DNA of 64,000 nt from Olleya sp. YS. Lineage in GTDB: Bacteria > Bacteroidota > Bacteroidia > Flavobacteriales > Flavobacteriaceae. Both the position numbers and the translations under genes were made by a program. The stretch spans positions 2,443,001-2,507,000 of the forward strand of contig NZ_CP121685.1 in the NCBI RefSeq assembly GCF_029760915.1, in the 5' to 3' direction. The notes below the pieces were generated by a model. That model was given only the letters and a program-made list of their open reading frames with translations, was not told the DNA's origin and did no database searches. Of this stretch, positions 1 to 7,995 are shown piece by piece (the stretch's first letter is position 1; every line of letters begins with the position of its first letter).

Positions 1-623
1 CGTAGTTTTTGCTTAAGATTAGATCCATTGACGTGCGATAAATCATTAATTGGATACGCGTAAACGCTACTAACTAAAGGTTTTTTAGAGTCCTTAACTT
101 TTAAACCAAATAACAAGGGATTAATGGGTCTTTCTTGATTGTCTCTGATTTCAAAATGGAGGTGAGGACCACCAGAACCACCAGTATTTCCAGAATAAGC
201 AATGACTTCGCCTTTTGTAACAATTAGATCATTTAAATCAGGAAATAATTCAATTTCAAAACTTTCTTTTTCATATTGATGCTTTTTAACATAGGCTTCA
301 ATCTTATCAGAAAATTTTTGTAGATGACCATGAACAGTTACATAACCATTTGGATGCGTTATATAAACCGCTTTTCCGTAACCGTAATGTGACACCTTGA
401 TTCTACTAACATAACCACTAGCAGTCGCATAGACATTTAATCCTACGCGTTGTTTTGTTTTAATATCTAATCCAGAGTGGAAGTGATTACTTCTAAGCTC
501 AGCAAAAGTACCAGATAATACTAGCTCTATATCTAAAGGAGATCTAAAATAATCTTGAGGATAAATGTCTTGGGCTTGACTAAAAAAAGTAAATAAAAAG
601 AAAAAAATAAGTGTATATCGCAT
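1..623 (-). CDS. M23 family metallopeptidase, N-terminal part (runs off the window)
   Basis: Partial gene whose ATG is the complement of 621-623 and whose 3' part lies left of base 1. The translation starts with a signal peptide (MRYTLIFFFLFTFFSQAQ) and then reads as a LytM/M23 zinc endopeptidase domain. The metal-binding H-x(3)-D motif is visible in HSGLDI and the second motif in HLHFEIRD. Such enzymes cut peptide cross-links in peptidoglycan, in the periplasm or at the outer membrane. The C-terminal portion, often a long beta-rich region in flavobacterial members, cannot be seen. It is divergent from the coiled-coil/zapA operon, with a roughly 175-base spacer holding the promoter of that operon. 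Confidence 0.9.
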   Translation of the reverse strand, partial: MRYTLIFFFLFTFFSQAQDIYPQDYFRSPLDIELVLSGTFAELRSNHFHSGLDIKTKQRVGLNVYATASGYVSRIKVSHYGYGKAVYITHPNGYVTVHGHLQKFSDKIEAYVKKHQYEKESFEIELFPDLNDLIVTKGEVIAYSGNTGGSGGPHLHFEIRDNQERPINPLLFGLKVKDSKKPLVSSVYAYPINDLSHVNGSNLKQKL

Positions 624-745
624 AAATCAATGGTTACTGCTAAAATAGAAATAAGCTTTTAAATACCAAAGTAAAATCAAAGACTAAGCCATACTGTTGA
701 AAATGAGATATATTAAAATGTATTTAAAATTTTATGAAAAATTAA

Positions 746-775
746 TTGTAAAGTATTATGGTTTGATTAACTTTG
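746..775 (+). promoter_or_regulatory. Bacteroidota-type promoter of the coiled-coil/zapA unit
   Basis: TTG at 746-748 and TAACTTTG at 768-775 are separated by 19 bases. This matches the known Bacteroidota primary-sigma consensus TTG-N19-TAnnTTTG exactly. It would start transcription near 782, about 18 bases before the ATG at 800. Confidence 0.75.
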
Positions 776-799
776 TAAGATAAGTATTAGTATTAGTTC

Positions 800-1090
800 A
801 TGAGTAAGATTGAAACCATTGTTGATGCTCTAGAAAATAAAATTAGTAAAGTCTTACATAGACAACAAGTTTTAAAACTAGAAAACGCAAAGCTTAAAGA
901 AGCTCTAGAACAATCTCAATCTAAAATCGTTGCAAAGGATTTAGAATTAGAGACTTGGCACGAAAAGTATAACACTTTAAAAATGGCTAATACCATACTA
1001 GGCAGTGACAACGATAAACGAGAAACAAAGCTCAAAATAAATACATTAATTAGAGACATAGACCATTGCATAAGTCAGTTGTCAAGTTAA
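800..1090 (+). CDS. small coiled-coil protein upstream of ZapA (ZapB-like by context)
   Basis: A 96-residue, highly charged, helix-forming protein with heptad-like Leu/Ile spacing over most of its length (about residues 1-65) and no signal peptide or membrane segment. It sits 15 bases upstream of zapA behind its own good promoter, so the two are very likely co-transcribed. No catalytic motif is present. By position, size and coiled-coil character it could be a structural partner of ZapA at the Z-ring, analogous to ZapB of enterobacteria. That is inference; no sequence identity to ZapB is claimed. Confidence 0.8.
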   Translation: MSKIETIVDALENKISKVLHRQQVLKLENAKLKEALEQSQSKIVAKDLELETWHEKYNTLKMANTILGSDNDKRETKLKINTLIRDIDHCISQLSS

Positions 1091-1105
1091 TGTTACATAG
1101 TTTTT

Positions 1106-1399
1106 ATGGCAGACACGCTTAAAATAAAATTATCTATAGCAAATAGAGTCTACCCATTAACTATTGCACCTAGTCAAGAAGAAGGATTGCGTTTAGCAGC
1201 TAAGAAGATTGAGGCTATGATTACACAATTTGAGCAAAGCTATTCTGTTAGAGATAAGCAAGATGTATTAGCTATGTGTGCTTTACAATTTGCAAGTCAA
1301 GTAGAGCAGAAAGCGATAGATAATAACCAAGTGACAGAGCATGTTCAGGATAAGCTAGAAGCTTTGAATGATATGTTACAATCACATCTTAGTTTATAA
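1106..1399 (+). CDS. zapA: cell division protein ZapA
   Basis: A 97-residue protein with the ZapA layout: an N-terminal beta-rich part with the family-typical LKIKLSIANRVYPLTI opening, followed by a helix that would form the dimer/tetramer coiled coil (ending DKLEALNDML). ZapA binds FtsZ and bundles its filaments at midcell. Length is normal for the family (about 95-110). It is the second gene of the unit begun by the coiled-coil ORF, and its stop lies just upstream of the 6S-like RNA. zapA next to ssrS is a recurring bacterial arrangement. Confidence 0.88.
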   Translation: MADTLKIKLSIANRVYPLTIAPSQEEGLRLAAKKIEAMITQFEQSYSVRDKQDVLAMCALQFASQVEQKAIDNNQVTEHVQDKLEALNDMLQSHLSL

Positions 1400-1430
1400 T
1401 ACGTTCTTATAACATAACAATATTAGGTTA

Positions 1431-1617
1431 CTGCCTACATTAATTATTTTTTTGATAAACTCAACGTTAATTCTTTAAAAAGGGTGAGTTTTAAGCTGTA
1501 AAAGCGTGCTGCTAATAGTAATTTATTGCTATTTAGGCAGATTATTGATCAGCTTGTTAGCCCTAAACTTGTTTTTAAGGAGTTTATACAAAACCAAAAT
1601 TAGTGTAGGCTTTTTTT
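1431..1617 (+). ncRNA. ssrS: 6S-like RNA (ssrS) between zapA and rny
   Basis: The roughly 240-base gap between zapA and rny folds as a long rod. Bases 1433-1444 pair with 1599-1610 (12 pairs, one G-T). Inside are AGGGT 1481-1485 with GCCCT 1559-1563, AAGCTG 1493-1498 with CAGCTT 1550-1555, and a terminal arm of CTGC near 1508 with GCAG 1537-1540 plus AATAG with CTATT. The closing stem is followed by seven T (1611-1617), like an intrinsic terminator. A closing stem, an open centre and a terminal stem in about 180 nt fit 6S RNA, which binds RNA polymerase holoenzyme, and the location beside zapA supports it. A flavobacterial 6S family is known; assignment here is by structure and context only. 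Confidence 0.72.
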
Positions 1618-1637
1618 ATATATATAAACAATCAAAA

Positions 1638-3209
1638 ATGGATAATACAATTTTAATAATTGCAGGTATTGCAATAGGAGCCATAATTGGATTTATAATA
1701 GCTAAAGTGTTAGAGCGCAATAACGCATCAAAGCTTATTAAAAGTGCAAAAAAATCTGCAGCTGGTATCATCAAAGAGGCTAATGTAGAAGGAGAGGGTA
1801 TCAAAAAAGACAAAATACTTCAAGCAAAAGAAAAGTTTTTAGAGCTTAAAGCAGAGCATGAAAAGGTCATTTTATCTCGTGATAAAAAAATGGCAGATGC
1901 CGAAAAAAGAATAAGAGATAAAGAATCTCAAATATCTAGTGAGTTATCTAAAAACAAAAAGCTAAACGTCGATATTGAAGACAAAGTAAAAGACTACAAT
2001 CATAGATTAGATGTTTTAGAAAAAAAGCAAGAAGAGCTAGATAGATTACATAAAAGTCAAGTAGAACAATTAGAAGTTATTTCTAGTTTATCTGCTGAAG
2101 AAGCAAAAACACAATTAGTTGAATCTTTAAAAGGAGAAGCTAAAAGTGATGCTATGGCTTACATCCAAGACAAAATGGAAGAAGCTAAATTAACTGCTCA
2201 ACAAGATGCTAAAAAGATTATTATAAATACCATCCAACGTATTGGTACTGAAGAAGCAGTAGATAACTGTGTGTCTGTATTTAATATTGAAAGCGATGAT
2301 GTAAAAGGACGTATAATTGGTCGTGAAGGACGTAATATTAGAGCAATTGAAGCAGCAACAGGAGTAGAGATTATCGTAGACGATACACCTGAAGCTATTA
2401 TATTATCTTGTTTTGATTCGGTTAGAAGAGAGGTTGCACGTTTATCGCTTCATAAATTAGTCACAGATGGTCGTATCCATCCAGCACGTATTGAAGAAGT
2501 AGTTAAAAAGACGCAAAAACAAATAGAACAAGAAATAATCGAAGTTGGTAAACGTACAGTTATCGATTTAGGAATTCATGGATTACATCCAGAATTGATA
2601 AAAATGGTAGGTCGTATGAAATATCGCTCTTCTTATGGACAAAATTTATTGCAGCACTCACGTGAAGTAGCAAAACTTTGTGGCGTTATGGCTGCAGAGT
2701 TAGGCTTAAATCCTAAATTAGCTAAGCGTGCAGGACTATTGCATGATATAGGAAAAGTACCAGATGCTGAAGCTGATATGGAAACACCTCACGCTATTTT
2801 AGGTATGCAATGGGCAGAAAAATTTGGCGAAAAGCCAGATGTTTGTAACGCGATTGGAGCACACCACGATGAGATTGAAATGAAATCTTTATTATCACCA
2901 ATTATACAAGTATGTGATGCGATTTCTGGAGCACGTCCTGGAGCTAGACGACAAGTTTTAGATAGTTACATACAACGTTTAAAAGATCTAGAAGACATTG
3001 CATTTGGGTTTAATGGAGTTAAAAAAGCGTATGCTATACAAGCAGGTAGAGAATTACGTGTGATTGTAGAAAGTGAAAAAGTTAGTGACCAAAATGCTGC
3101 GGATTTATCATTTAGTATTTCACAAAAAATCCAGACAGATATGACGTATCCTGGACAAGTTAAAGTAACAGTAATTAGAGAAACTAGAGCAGTTAATATT
3201 GCAAAATAA
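1638..3209 (+). CDS. rny: ribonuclease Y
   Basis: Membrane-anchored endoribonuclease that starts mRNA decay. Starting at 1638 gives 523 residues, the usual family length. An upstream in-frame start at 1506 would put 44 extra residues inside the 6S RNA and before the normal N-terminal anchor, so it is rejected. Order: one transmembrane helix (about residues 4-24), a long coiled coil (about 30-200), a KH RNA-binding domain (about 215-280, with [12 protein letters not shown]), and an HD phosphohydrolase domain with the metal-binding pair H369-D370 in LLHDIGK. It ends at a bidirectional terminator shared with the histidine kinase on the other strand. Confidence 0.96.
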   Translation: MDNTILIIAGIAIGAIIGFIIAKVLERNNASKLIKSAKKSAAGIIKEANVEGEGIKKDKILQAKEKFLELKAEHEKVILSRDKKMADAEKRIRDKESQISSELSKNKKLNVDIEDKVKDYNHRLDVLEKKQEELDRLHKSQVEQLEVISSLSAEEAKTQLVESLKGEAKSDAMAYIQDKMEEAKLTAQQDAKKIIINTIQRIGTEEAVDNCVSVFNIESDDVKGRIIGREGRNIRAIEAATGVEIIVDDTPEAIILSCFDSVRREVARLSLHKLVTDGRIHPARIEEVVKKTQKQIEQEIIEVGKRTVIDLGIHGLHPELIKMVGRMKYRSSYGQNLLQHSREVAKLCGVMAAELGLNPKLAKRAGLLHDIGKVPDAEADMETPHAILGMQWAEKFGEKPDVCNAIGAHHDEIEMKSLLSPIIQVCDAISGARPGARRQVLDSYIQRLKDLEDIAFGFNGVKKAYAIQAGRELRVIVESEKVSDQNAADLSFSISQKIQTDMTYPGQVKVTVIRETRAVNIAK

Positions 3210-3228
3210 TTTCTAAAAAGTATATATT

Positions 3229-3258
3229 AAAAAATCCAGCTTACTGCTGGATTTTTTT
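3229..3258. terminator. bidirectional terminator between rny and the histidine kinase
   Basis: TCCAGC (3235-3240), a 5-base loop and GCTGGA (3246-3251), flanked by an A-run on the left and a seven-T run on the right. It can therefore act on both strands. It overlaps the stop codon of the minus-strand kinase gene. Confidence 0.85.
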
Positions 3259-4389
3259 GTTAGGTATCGTGATAATAAATGTCGTGCCTTTATTGACTTT
3301 ACTGTCAATATCAATGTGACCATTAAAGGCTTCAATTTGACTTTTGACTAAATATAATCCCACACCTTCCGCTTCTGGATTATTATGAAAGGTTTTATAA
3401 AGCTCAAAAATAGAATTACCATATTTTTCTAAATCAATACCAATACCATTATCTTCTACTGTAATAATTAGCTCATTATTAGCTTGTTCTAAATTAACAT
3501 TGATAATGGGATCACGATTTGGATGCTTGTACTTTATGGCATTAGACAGTAAGTTTTGAAAAATACTCTCAAAATAAGAATGGTTATAATAAATATAATA
3601 CTTTGGGTCTATATTGTTATTTATTGTTGCGTTGTTTTTAGTAATAACAAAGTTTAAGCTTTGTATAATACTATTTAATTCTTTGGCGAGATAAAGTTTA
3701 GAAATTTCGGTGTTTTTGTTATATTGAACTGAAACAATTTCTTTTAAGCTATTAATCGTTTTTGTTAAAGAATCTGATAACGTATTTAGATAATCTATAA
3801 CTTCTTCTTTATCATTTATTGATTCAGCATCTTTATAAAAGCCTAACAAACTTTCAAAATTACCTGCATGTTGTTTTAGATTATGGGTAACTATATGTGC
3901 AAAATTTTGTAGCTTATTATTTTGTCTAACCACTAAATCTAGTGTTTGTTGGACTTTTTGTTCATTCTCTGCATATTCAGTAATGTCTACATGCGTTCCA
4001 ATAATTCTAGTTGCTTCACCAGATGTGTCCTTTTCTATAATTTGACCTCTATCTAGAATCCATCGGTAAGATCCATTTTTATGTTGCACTCTATGCTTAT
4101 TTTCATAAATAGGATTTAAACCATTTAAATGATCTTTAAAGTCTTGAAAATATTTATCTCTGTCTTCAGGATGTACACGATCATTCCAATCGTTTGGGTT
4201 TTTTCCAAAATCAGCATCATCTTCAAAGCCAATAATAGCTTTGGAGGGTTTAGAAAAGAAAACTTGATTATTAGTAGCACTATAGTCCCAAATACCAACT
4301 TTAGATATTTCTAAAGCCAATTGCCATTTTACATTTTCAAAATGTGGTGCATTTGGGTTGAAGTGAAAACCATCAAATAACTCTGACAT
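3241..4389 (-). CDS. PAS domain sensor histidine kinase
   Basis: Soluble 382-residue kinase with no transmembrane segment. A PAS/PAC sensory domain covers about residues 20-140 (HPEDRDKY and the closing GTHVDITEY are typical PAS_3/PAC features). A dimerisation helix follows with the likely phospho-acceptor H169 in THNLKQ, and then an HATPase_c domain with N-box NLLSNAIKYK, G1 DNGIGID and G2 EGVGLYLVK. The residue normally Pro after the phospho-His is missing, since the motif continues KQHAGN. I take the ATG at 4389; a TTG at 4407 would add six residues. No response regulator gene is adjacent, so it is an orphan kinase with unknown signal and partner. Confidence 0.88.
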   Translation of the reverse strand: MSELFDGFHFNPNAPHFENVKWQLALEISKVGIWDYSATNNQVFFSKPSKAIIGFEDDADFGKNPNDWNDRVHPEDRDKYFQDFKDHLNGLNPIYENKHRVQHKNGSYRWILDRGQIIEKDTSGEATRIIGTHVDITEYAENEQKVQQTLDLVVRQNNKLQNFAHIVTHNLKQHAGNFESLLGFYKDAESINDKEEVIDYLNTLSDSLTKTINSLKEIVSVQYNKNTEISKLYLAKELNSIIQSLNFVITKNNATINNNIDPKYYIYYNHSYFESIFQNLLSNAIKYKHPNRDPIINVNLEQANNELIITVEDNGIGIDLEKYGNSIFELYKTFHNNPEAEGVGLYLVKSQIEAFNGHIDIDSKVNKGTTFIITIPNKKIQQ

Positions 4390-4490
4390 AAGTAAGTTTT
4401 TAATCAAGTTAGTTTAGGGATTCAGTCTAATAGACAAAGCAAATATAGTTAAATATGCCGATTAAAAACAAATAAATCCGATAAAAAGAG

Positions 4491-5387
4491 CTACTTTCTA
4501 GGATGAAAATGGTTAATAACTGTTGTTAAATGACTTCTATCTAGATGCGTATATATTTCTGTAGTTGTTATACTTTCATGACCTAACATAAGCTGTATGG
4601 CTCTTAAATCGGCACCATTTTCTAGCAAATGTGTAGCAAATGAATGTCTAAACGTATGAGGAGAAATAGTCTTATTTAAATTAATTTTTATTGCTAAATT
4701 CTTAATTATTGTAAAGATCATCGCTCTTGTTAATTGTTTTCCTCTTCTGTTTAAAAACAAAATATCTTGATGATCTGGATAAATATTTAGATGTACTCTA
4801 ACTTGATTTTTATAAATACTTATATATTTTTGAGTGTCATCTATAATGGGTACAAAGCGCTGTTTATGTCCTTTTCCAGTTACTTTTATAAACCCTTCAT
4901 CAAAATATAAATCTGAAATTTTGAGATTAATTAGTTCGCTAACACGTAATCCGCAACTATATAATACTTCCAATATAGCTCTATTACGTTCGCCTTGCGG
5001 ATGGCTTAAATCTATAGCGTTTATAAGTTGGTTTATTTCTACTTCACTTAAAGTATCAGGTAATTTTCTACCAATTTTTGGCGAATCTATTGTGTCCAAA
5101 GGGTTGTCATTTCTGTAATCCTCAAAAACTAAATAACTAAAAAATCCTTTAAGTCCAGATATTAAACGCGATTGCGACCTAGCACTTAAAGTTTTTGCAA
5201 CATGATAAACAAATTGTTTAATATTGTTGCTGTTTACCGTAATTGGTGTAGCAATTATGTTGTTAGCATCTATATATTCAATAAGCTTATTAACATCTAA
5301 CACATAGCTTTTAATAGTATTGTCCGATAAACCTCTTTCAATTTTAAGATATAAAGTGTAATCTGTTATTGCCTGTTTCCACGTCAT
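4491..5387 (-). CDS. xerD: tyrosine recombinase XerD/XerC type
   Basis: 298 residues, the typical length of the chromosome-dimer recombinase. An N-terminal SAM-like core-binding domain (about 1-100) precedes the catalytic domain. The full catalytic set is visible: R148 in GLRVSEL, K172, H244 and R247 in HTFRHSF, H270 in LGHES and nucleophile Y279. It resolves chromosome dimers at dif. It lies beside the aroQ region rather than any integrated element, and no attachment-site repeat was seen, so a housekeeping role is more likely than a phage or island integrase. XerC versus XerD cannot be decided from sequence reading alone. Confidence 0.9.
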   Translation of the reverse strand: MTWKQAITDYTLYLKIERGLSDNTIKSYVLDVNKLIEYIDANNIIATPITVNSNNIKQFVYHVAKTLSARSQSRLISGLKGFFSYLVFEDYRNDNPLDTIDSPKIGRKLPDTLSEVEINQLINAIDLSHPQGERNRAILEVLYSCGLRVSELINLKISDLYFDEGFIKVTGKGHKQRFVPIIDDTQKYISIYKNQVRVHLNIYPDHQDILFLNRRGKQLTRAMIFTIIKNLAIKINLNKTISPHTFRHSFATHLLENGADLRAIQLMLGHESITTTEIYTHLDRSHLTTVINHFHPRK

Positions 5388-5565
5388 ATAAGTATAAAGA
5401 TAATATTTTAAGAGCAGAAAAAATAAATGATTTTATAATATATTGAAAACCAAACATTAAGAAAATTTATGTTGATAAAATTGTTAATAACTTGTTAACA
5501 ACCTTAAATTAATATTAAATTATTGCTTAGCTTCGTTCTATTAATCAAATAAACTTAATTTAATT

Positions 5566-6096
5566 ATGAAAAAATTATTAATGATTGCTGCAGTAGCAGT
5601 ATTTGGATTGACTTCTGTCAATGCTCAAGATTCAGACTCAGGACAAACTGCTGAAGGTAAGTGGTTAATTGAAGCTAACACTGGTAATGCAATGTTAGGT
5701 AACACGGGGTTTTATTTATCTACTTCAGACGGAGTTACCTCTTACAACATCGGTTTAGATGGAGGTTATTTTGTTATTGATGATTTAGCTATTAAAGCTG
5801 GTTTAGGTTATGGTGGTGTGTCTACAGATTTAGGTGATACTTCTACTTTTTCTTACAGAATTGGAGGTAAGTATTATGTAAATAGCATGATTCCTGTAAC
5901 ACTAGATTTAACTGGTGCTTCAATAAAAGATGCTACAGAAAACCCAATGTGGTTAGGAATCGGAGCAGGTTATGCTTGGTTTATTGGAAATAATGTTTCT
6001 ATAGAGCCTGGATTACGTTATAACCACTCTTTAAATGAAGATTTTACAGATGAAGGTATTTTTCAATTTAATGTAGGATTTGCACTATATTTCTAG
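5566..6096 (+). CDS. outer membrane beta-barrel protein, tandem paralog 1
   Basis: 176 residues: a cleavable signal peptide (MKKLLMIAAVAVFGLTSVNAQ) and then alternating strands rich in Gly, Tyr and aromatic residues, ending in F-A-L-Y-F, the usual C-terminal aromatic of outer-membrane barrels. It looks like an eight-strand OmpX/OmpW-sized barrel. Function unknown; such barrels serve in adhesion, porin-like or structural roles. Its signal peptide is nearly identical at DNA level to that of the next gene (start 6303), and both genes end in hairpins with the same stem, which points to an old tandem duplication followed by divergence of the mature part. Confidence 0.85.
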   Translation: MKKLLMIAAVAVFGLTSVNAQDSDSGQTAEGKWLIEANTGNAMLGNTGFYLSTSDGVTSYNIGLDGGYFVIDDLAIKAGLGYGGVSTDLGDTSTFSYRIGGKYYVNSMIPVTLDLTGASIKDATENPMWLGIGAGYAWFIGNNVSIEPGLRYNHSLNEDFTDEGIFQFNVGFALYF

Positions 6097-6113
6097 TATT
6101 TAAATATTTTATT

Positions 6114-6148
6114 AAAAAAACCGAAGCTTAATAGCTTCGGTTTTTTTT
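6114..6148 (+). terminator. intrinsic terminator after barrel paralog 1
   Basis: Stem CCGAAGCT (6121-6128) / AGCTTCGG (6133-6140) with loop TAAT, preceded by seven A and followed by eight T. Same core stem as the terminator of the next gene. Confidence 0.92.
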
Positions 6149-6302
6149 ATGACATAACTTTAAAATGGATGTTTTAAACAGGTTAAGTATTTGATTTTTA
6201 GATTATTACTAGTGTTTGGTTTTGTTTTATTAAATTTTACTTGTTTAAACTCTTTATTGGTGCTAATTTTACTATCATATATAAACTTAACTTATTTAAA
6301 TT

Positions 6303-6953
6303 ATGAAAAAATTATTAATGATTGCTGCAGTTGCAGTATTTGGATTAACTAGTGCTAATGCACAAGATGTAAATTTTGGTGCTAAAGCTGGTGTCAATTT
6401 TGCAACTATTACTGGAGATGATACTGATGGTATAGAATCGAAAATTGGTATTCATATTGGACTTGTTGCCGAAATAGAAATTTCAGAGAATTTTTCATTT
6501 CAACCTGAATTATTATATTCTGCACAAGGAGCTCAGGATGACTATTCTGAATCAGAAAACATTAACGGTTTCACATATTCTTACACGGAAGAAGCAAAAG
6601 CAAAATTAGACTACATTATCTTACCTCTAATGGCTAAATATTATGTTGCAGACGGTTTTAGTATAGAAGCTGGTCCACAAATAGGTTTCTTAGTTAAATC
6701 TGAAGAAGAGGTTAGTTTTAGTGAAACTATAAATGGTCAAACGGAATCTGGAACAGAATCAGCAGATACTGATGATTTTACAAGTGGTGTTGATTTTGGT
6801 TTAAATTTTGGACTAGGATACAAATTAGATAGTGGACTTAACTTTAGCGCTAGATACAACTTAGGATTATCTAACATTAATGATGGAGAAGGTTCAGATG
6901 AATTTGAAAATCAAAATGCAGTATTTCAGGTTTCTGTAGGCTTTTTCTTTTAA
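6303..6953 (+). CDS. outer membrane beta-barrel (PorT-like) protein, tandem paralog 2
   Basis: 216 residues with signal peptide MKKLLMIAAVAVFGLTSANAQ. The mature protein reads like the PorT/OMP_b-brl_2 family common in Bacteroidota: the opening NFGAKAGVNFATI, an 'FQPELLYSAQG' strand, 'YIILPLMAKYY', 'EAGPQIGFLV', and a terminal strand ending in FFF. Acidic Ser/Glu/Thr-rich loops lie between strands. It should be an integral outer-membrane barrel of unknown role. It is monocistronic between two terminators. The mature part resembles the barrel gene at 7465 more than its immediate neighbour, although it shares its signal peptide with that neighbour. Confidence 0.87.
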   Translation: MKKLLMIAAVAVFGLTSANAQDVNFGAKAGVNFATITGDDTDGIESKIGIHIGLVAEIEISENFSFQPELLYSAQGAQDDYSESENINGFTYSYTEEAKAKLDYIILPLMAKYYVADGFSIEAGPQIGFLVKSEEEVSFSETINGQTESGTESADTDDFTSGVDFGLNFGLGYKLDSGLNFSARYNLGLSNINDGEGSDEFENQNAVFQVSVGFFF

Positions 6954-6976
6954 TATATAATATTCTTAAAGAATCT

Positions 6977-7005
6977 AACCGAAGCTTTTTGCTTCGGTTT
7001 TTTTA
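6977..7005 (+). terminator. intrinsic terminator after barrel paralog 2
   Basis: Stem ACCGAAGC (6978-6985) / GCTTCGGT (6991-6998) with a T5 loop and a following T-run. The stem is the same sequence as in the terminator at 6114-6148. Confidence 0.92.
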
Positions 7006-7031
7006 TACCATAACTTTTGTATTTTTACACT

Positions 7032-7448
7032 ATGAAAAAATTAATCATCATAAACGGACCTAATCTCAATTTATTAGGAAAACGAGAACCTAATATTTAT
7101 GGAAGTTTAAGTTTTACTGAATTTTTAGATACAATAAAAGAAAAATATAAGACAGTTAGTATCGAGCATTTTCAATCTAATATTGAAGGCGAATTGATAG
7201 ATAAAATACAAGAAGTTGGATTTTGCTATGATGGTATTATTTTAAACGCTGCTGCATATACACATACTTCAGTTGGTATAGGAGATACAGTTAAAGCTAT
7301 TGAAACTCCTGTAGTAGAAGTACATATATCTAATACCTTTGGTAGAGAAGAGTATAGACATCATTCTTTTATTGCGCCTAATGCCAAAGGGATTATTCTT
7401 GGTTTCGGTTTGCAAAGTTATGAATTGGCAATTCAAAGCTTTTTGTAA
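7032..7448 (+). CDS. aroQ: type II 3-dehydroquinate dehydratase
   Basis: Third step of the shikimate pathway: 3-dehydroquinate to 3-dehydroshikimate. 138 residues from the ATG at 7032 (an upstream ATG at 7017 would lie in the promoter-like stretch and lengthen the protein beyond the family norm). All type II motifs are present: NGPNLNLLGKREPNIYG with the catalytic Tyr, NAAAYTHTSVGI, and EVHISNTFGREEYRHHS with the catalytic His region. Cytosolic dodecamer in the known family. Short leader preceded by TTTTGTATTTTTACACTA, a stretch almost repeated before menD. The next gene starts 16 bases downstream and is probably co-transcribed. Confidence 0.95.
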   Translation: MKKLIIINGPNLNLLGKREPNIYGSLSFTEFLDTIKEKYKTVSIEHFQSNIEGELIDKIQEVGFCYDGIILNAAAYTHTSVGIGDTVKAIETPVVEVHISNTFGREEYRHHSFIAPNAKGIILGFGLQSYELAIQSFL

Positions 7449-7464
7449 TAACTTTTAATTTTTT

Positions 7465-7941
7465 ATGAAATATTACTTATTTATTATAACTGTATTTGTT
7501 TCTTCAATATCAATAGCTCAAAATCAAGTTGATTTTGGAGTTAAAGGAGGAGTAAATGCTACTTTTTTTAAAGTAACAGAAGCTAATTTTGGTGAGGACC
7601 CAGAAACAGATTTTGGATTTTTTGGAGGTGTTTTTGTTGATTTTAAAATAGATAAAGGTTTTCACTTTCAACCAGAAATATTATATAAAGGAATTAATGA
7701 CTTTAAGTTTTTGAATGCACCTATGTATTTAAAGTATGATGTAGACAATAACTTTCATCTTCTTTTGGGACCAAGTTTAAATTATTTTTTTGATTTTTTC
7801 ACTAATAAATTTAAGGTCAGAGCAGATGTAAGTTTAGAGTATGATTTATTTTCTCGATTAAATATAAATATTAAATATGCCTTAGGTTTTGAAGAACTCT
7901 CTCCAAACATATTATTTTTTGGTGTTGGTTATAAACTATAA
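7465..7941 (+). CDS. outer membrane beta-barrel protein (PorT-like)
   Basis: 158 residues: signal peptide (MKYYLFIITVFVSSISIAQ) and a short PorT-like barrel with the recurring 'DFGVKGGVNATFF' opening, 'FHFQPEILYKG', 'MYLKYDVDNNFHLLLGPSLNY' strands and a C-terminal 'FFGVGYKL'. It is smaller than most family members, with short loops. It follows aroQ by 16 bases and its stop codon runs into a bidirectional terminator, so it is the last gene of that unit. Function unknown; it is the third small barrel in 2.4 kb. Confidence 0.82.
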   Translation: MKYYLFIITVFVSSISIAQNQVDFGVKGGVNATFFKVTEANFGEDPETDFGFFGGVFVDFKIDKGFHFQPEILYKGINDFKFLNAPMYLKYDVDNNFHLLLGPSLNYFFDFFTNKFKVRADVSLEYDLFSRLNINIKYALGFEELSPNILFFGVGYKL

Positions 7942-7975
7942 AAAAAAGACGACTCAGTTAAGAATCGTCTTTTTT
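7942..7975. terminator. bidirectional terminator between barrel gene and lpdA
   Basis: AAAAAAGACGA (7942-7952) pairs with TCGTCTTTTTT (7965-7975) around a 12-base loop. A-rich on one side and T-rich on the other, so it serves both convergent genes. Confidence 0.88.
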
Positions 7976-7995
7976 AATGTTCTTTATATTATTTC

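Noticed and set aside
1506-1637. 44-codon N-terminal extension of rny
   Set aside because: It lies inside the 6S-like RNA, lacks the normal N-terminal anchor start, and the ATG at 1638 gives the family length.
4834-5118. ORFs on the opposite strand inside xerD, rny, lon, glgB and other large genes
   Set aside because: They are shadows of the real genes with no motif, promoter or sensible composition.
4491-5387. Integrase of a mobile element
   Set aside because: Length and all motifs suit XerD, and there are no attachment repeats or cargo genes around it.
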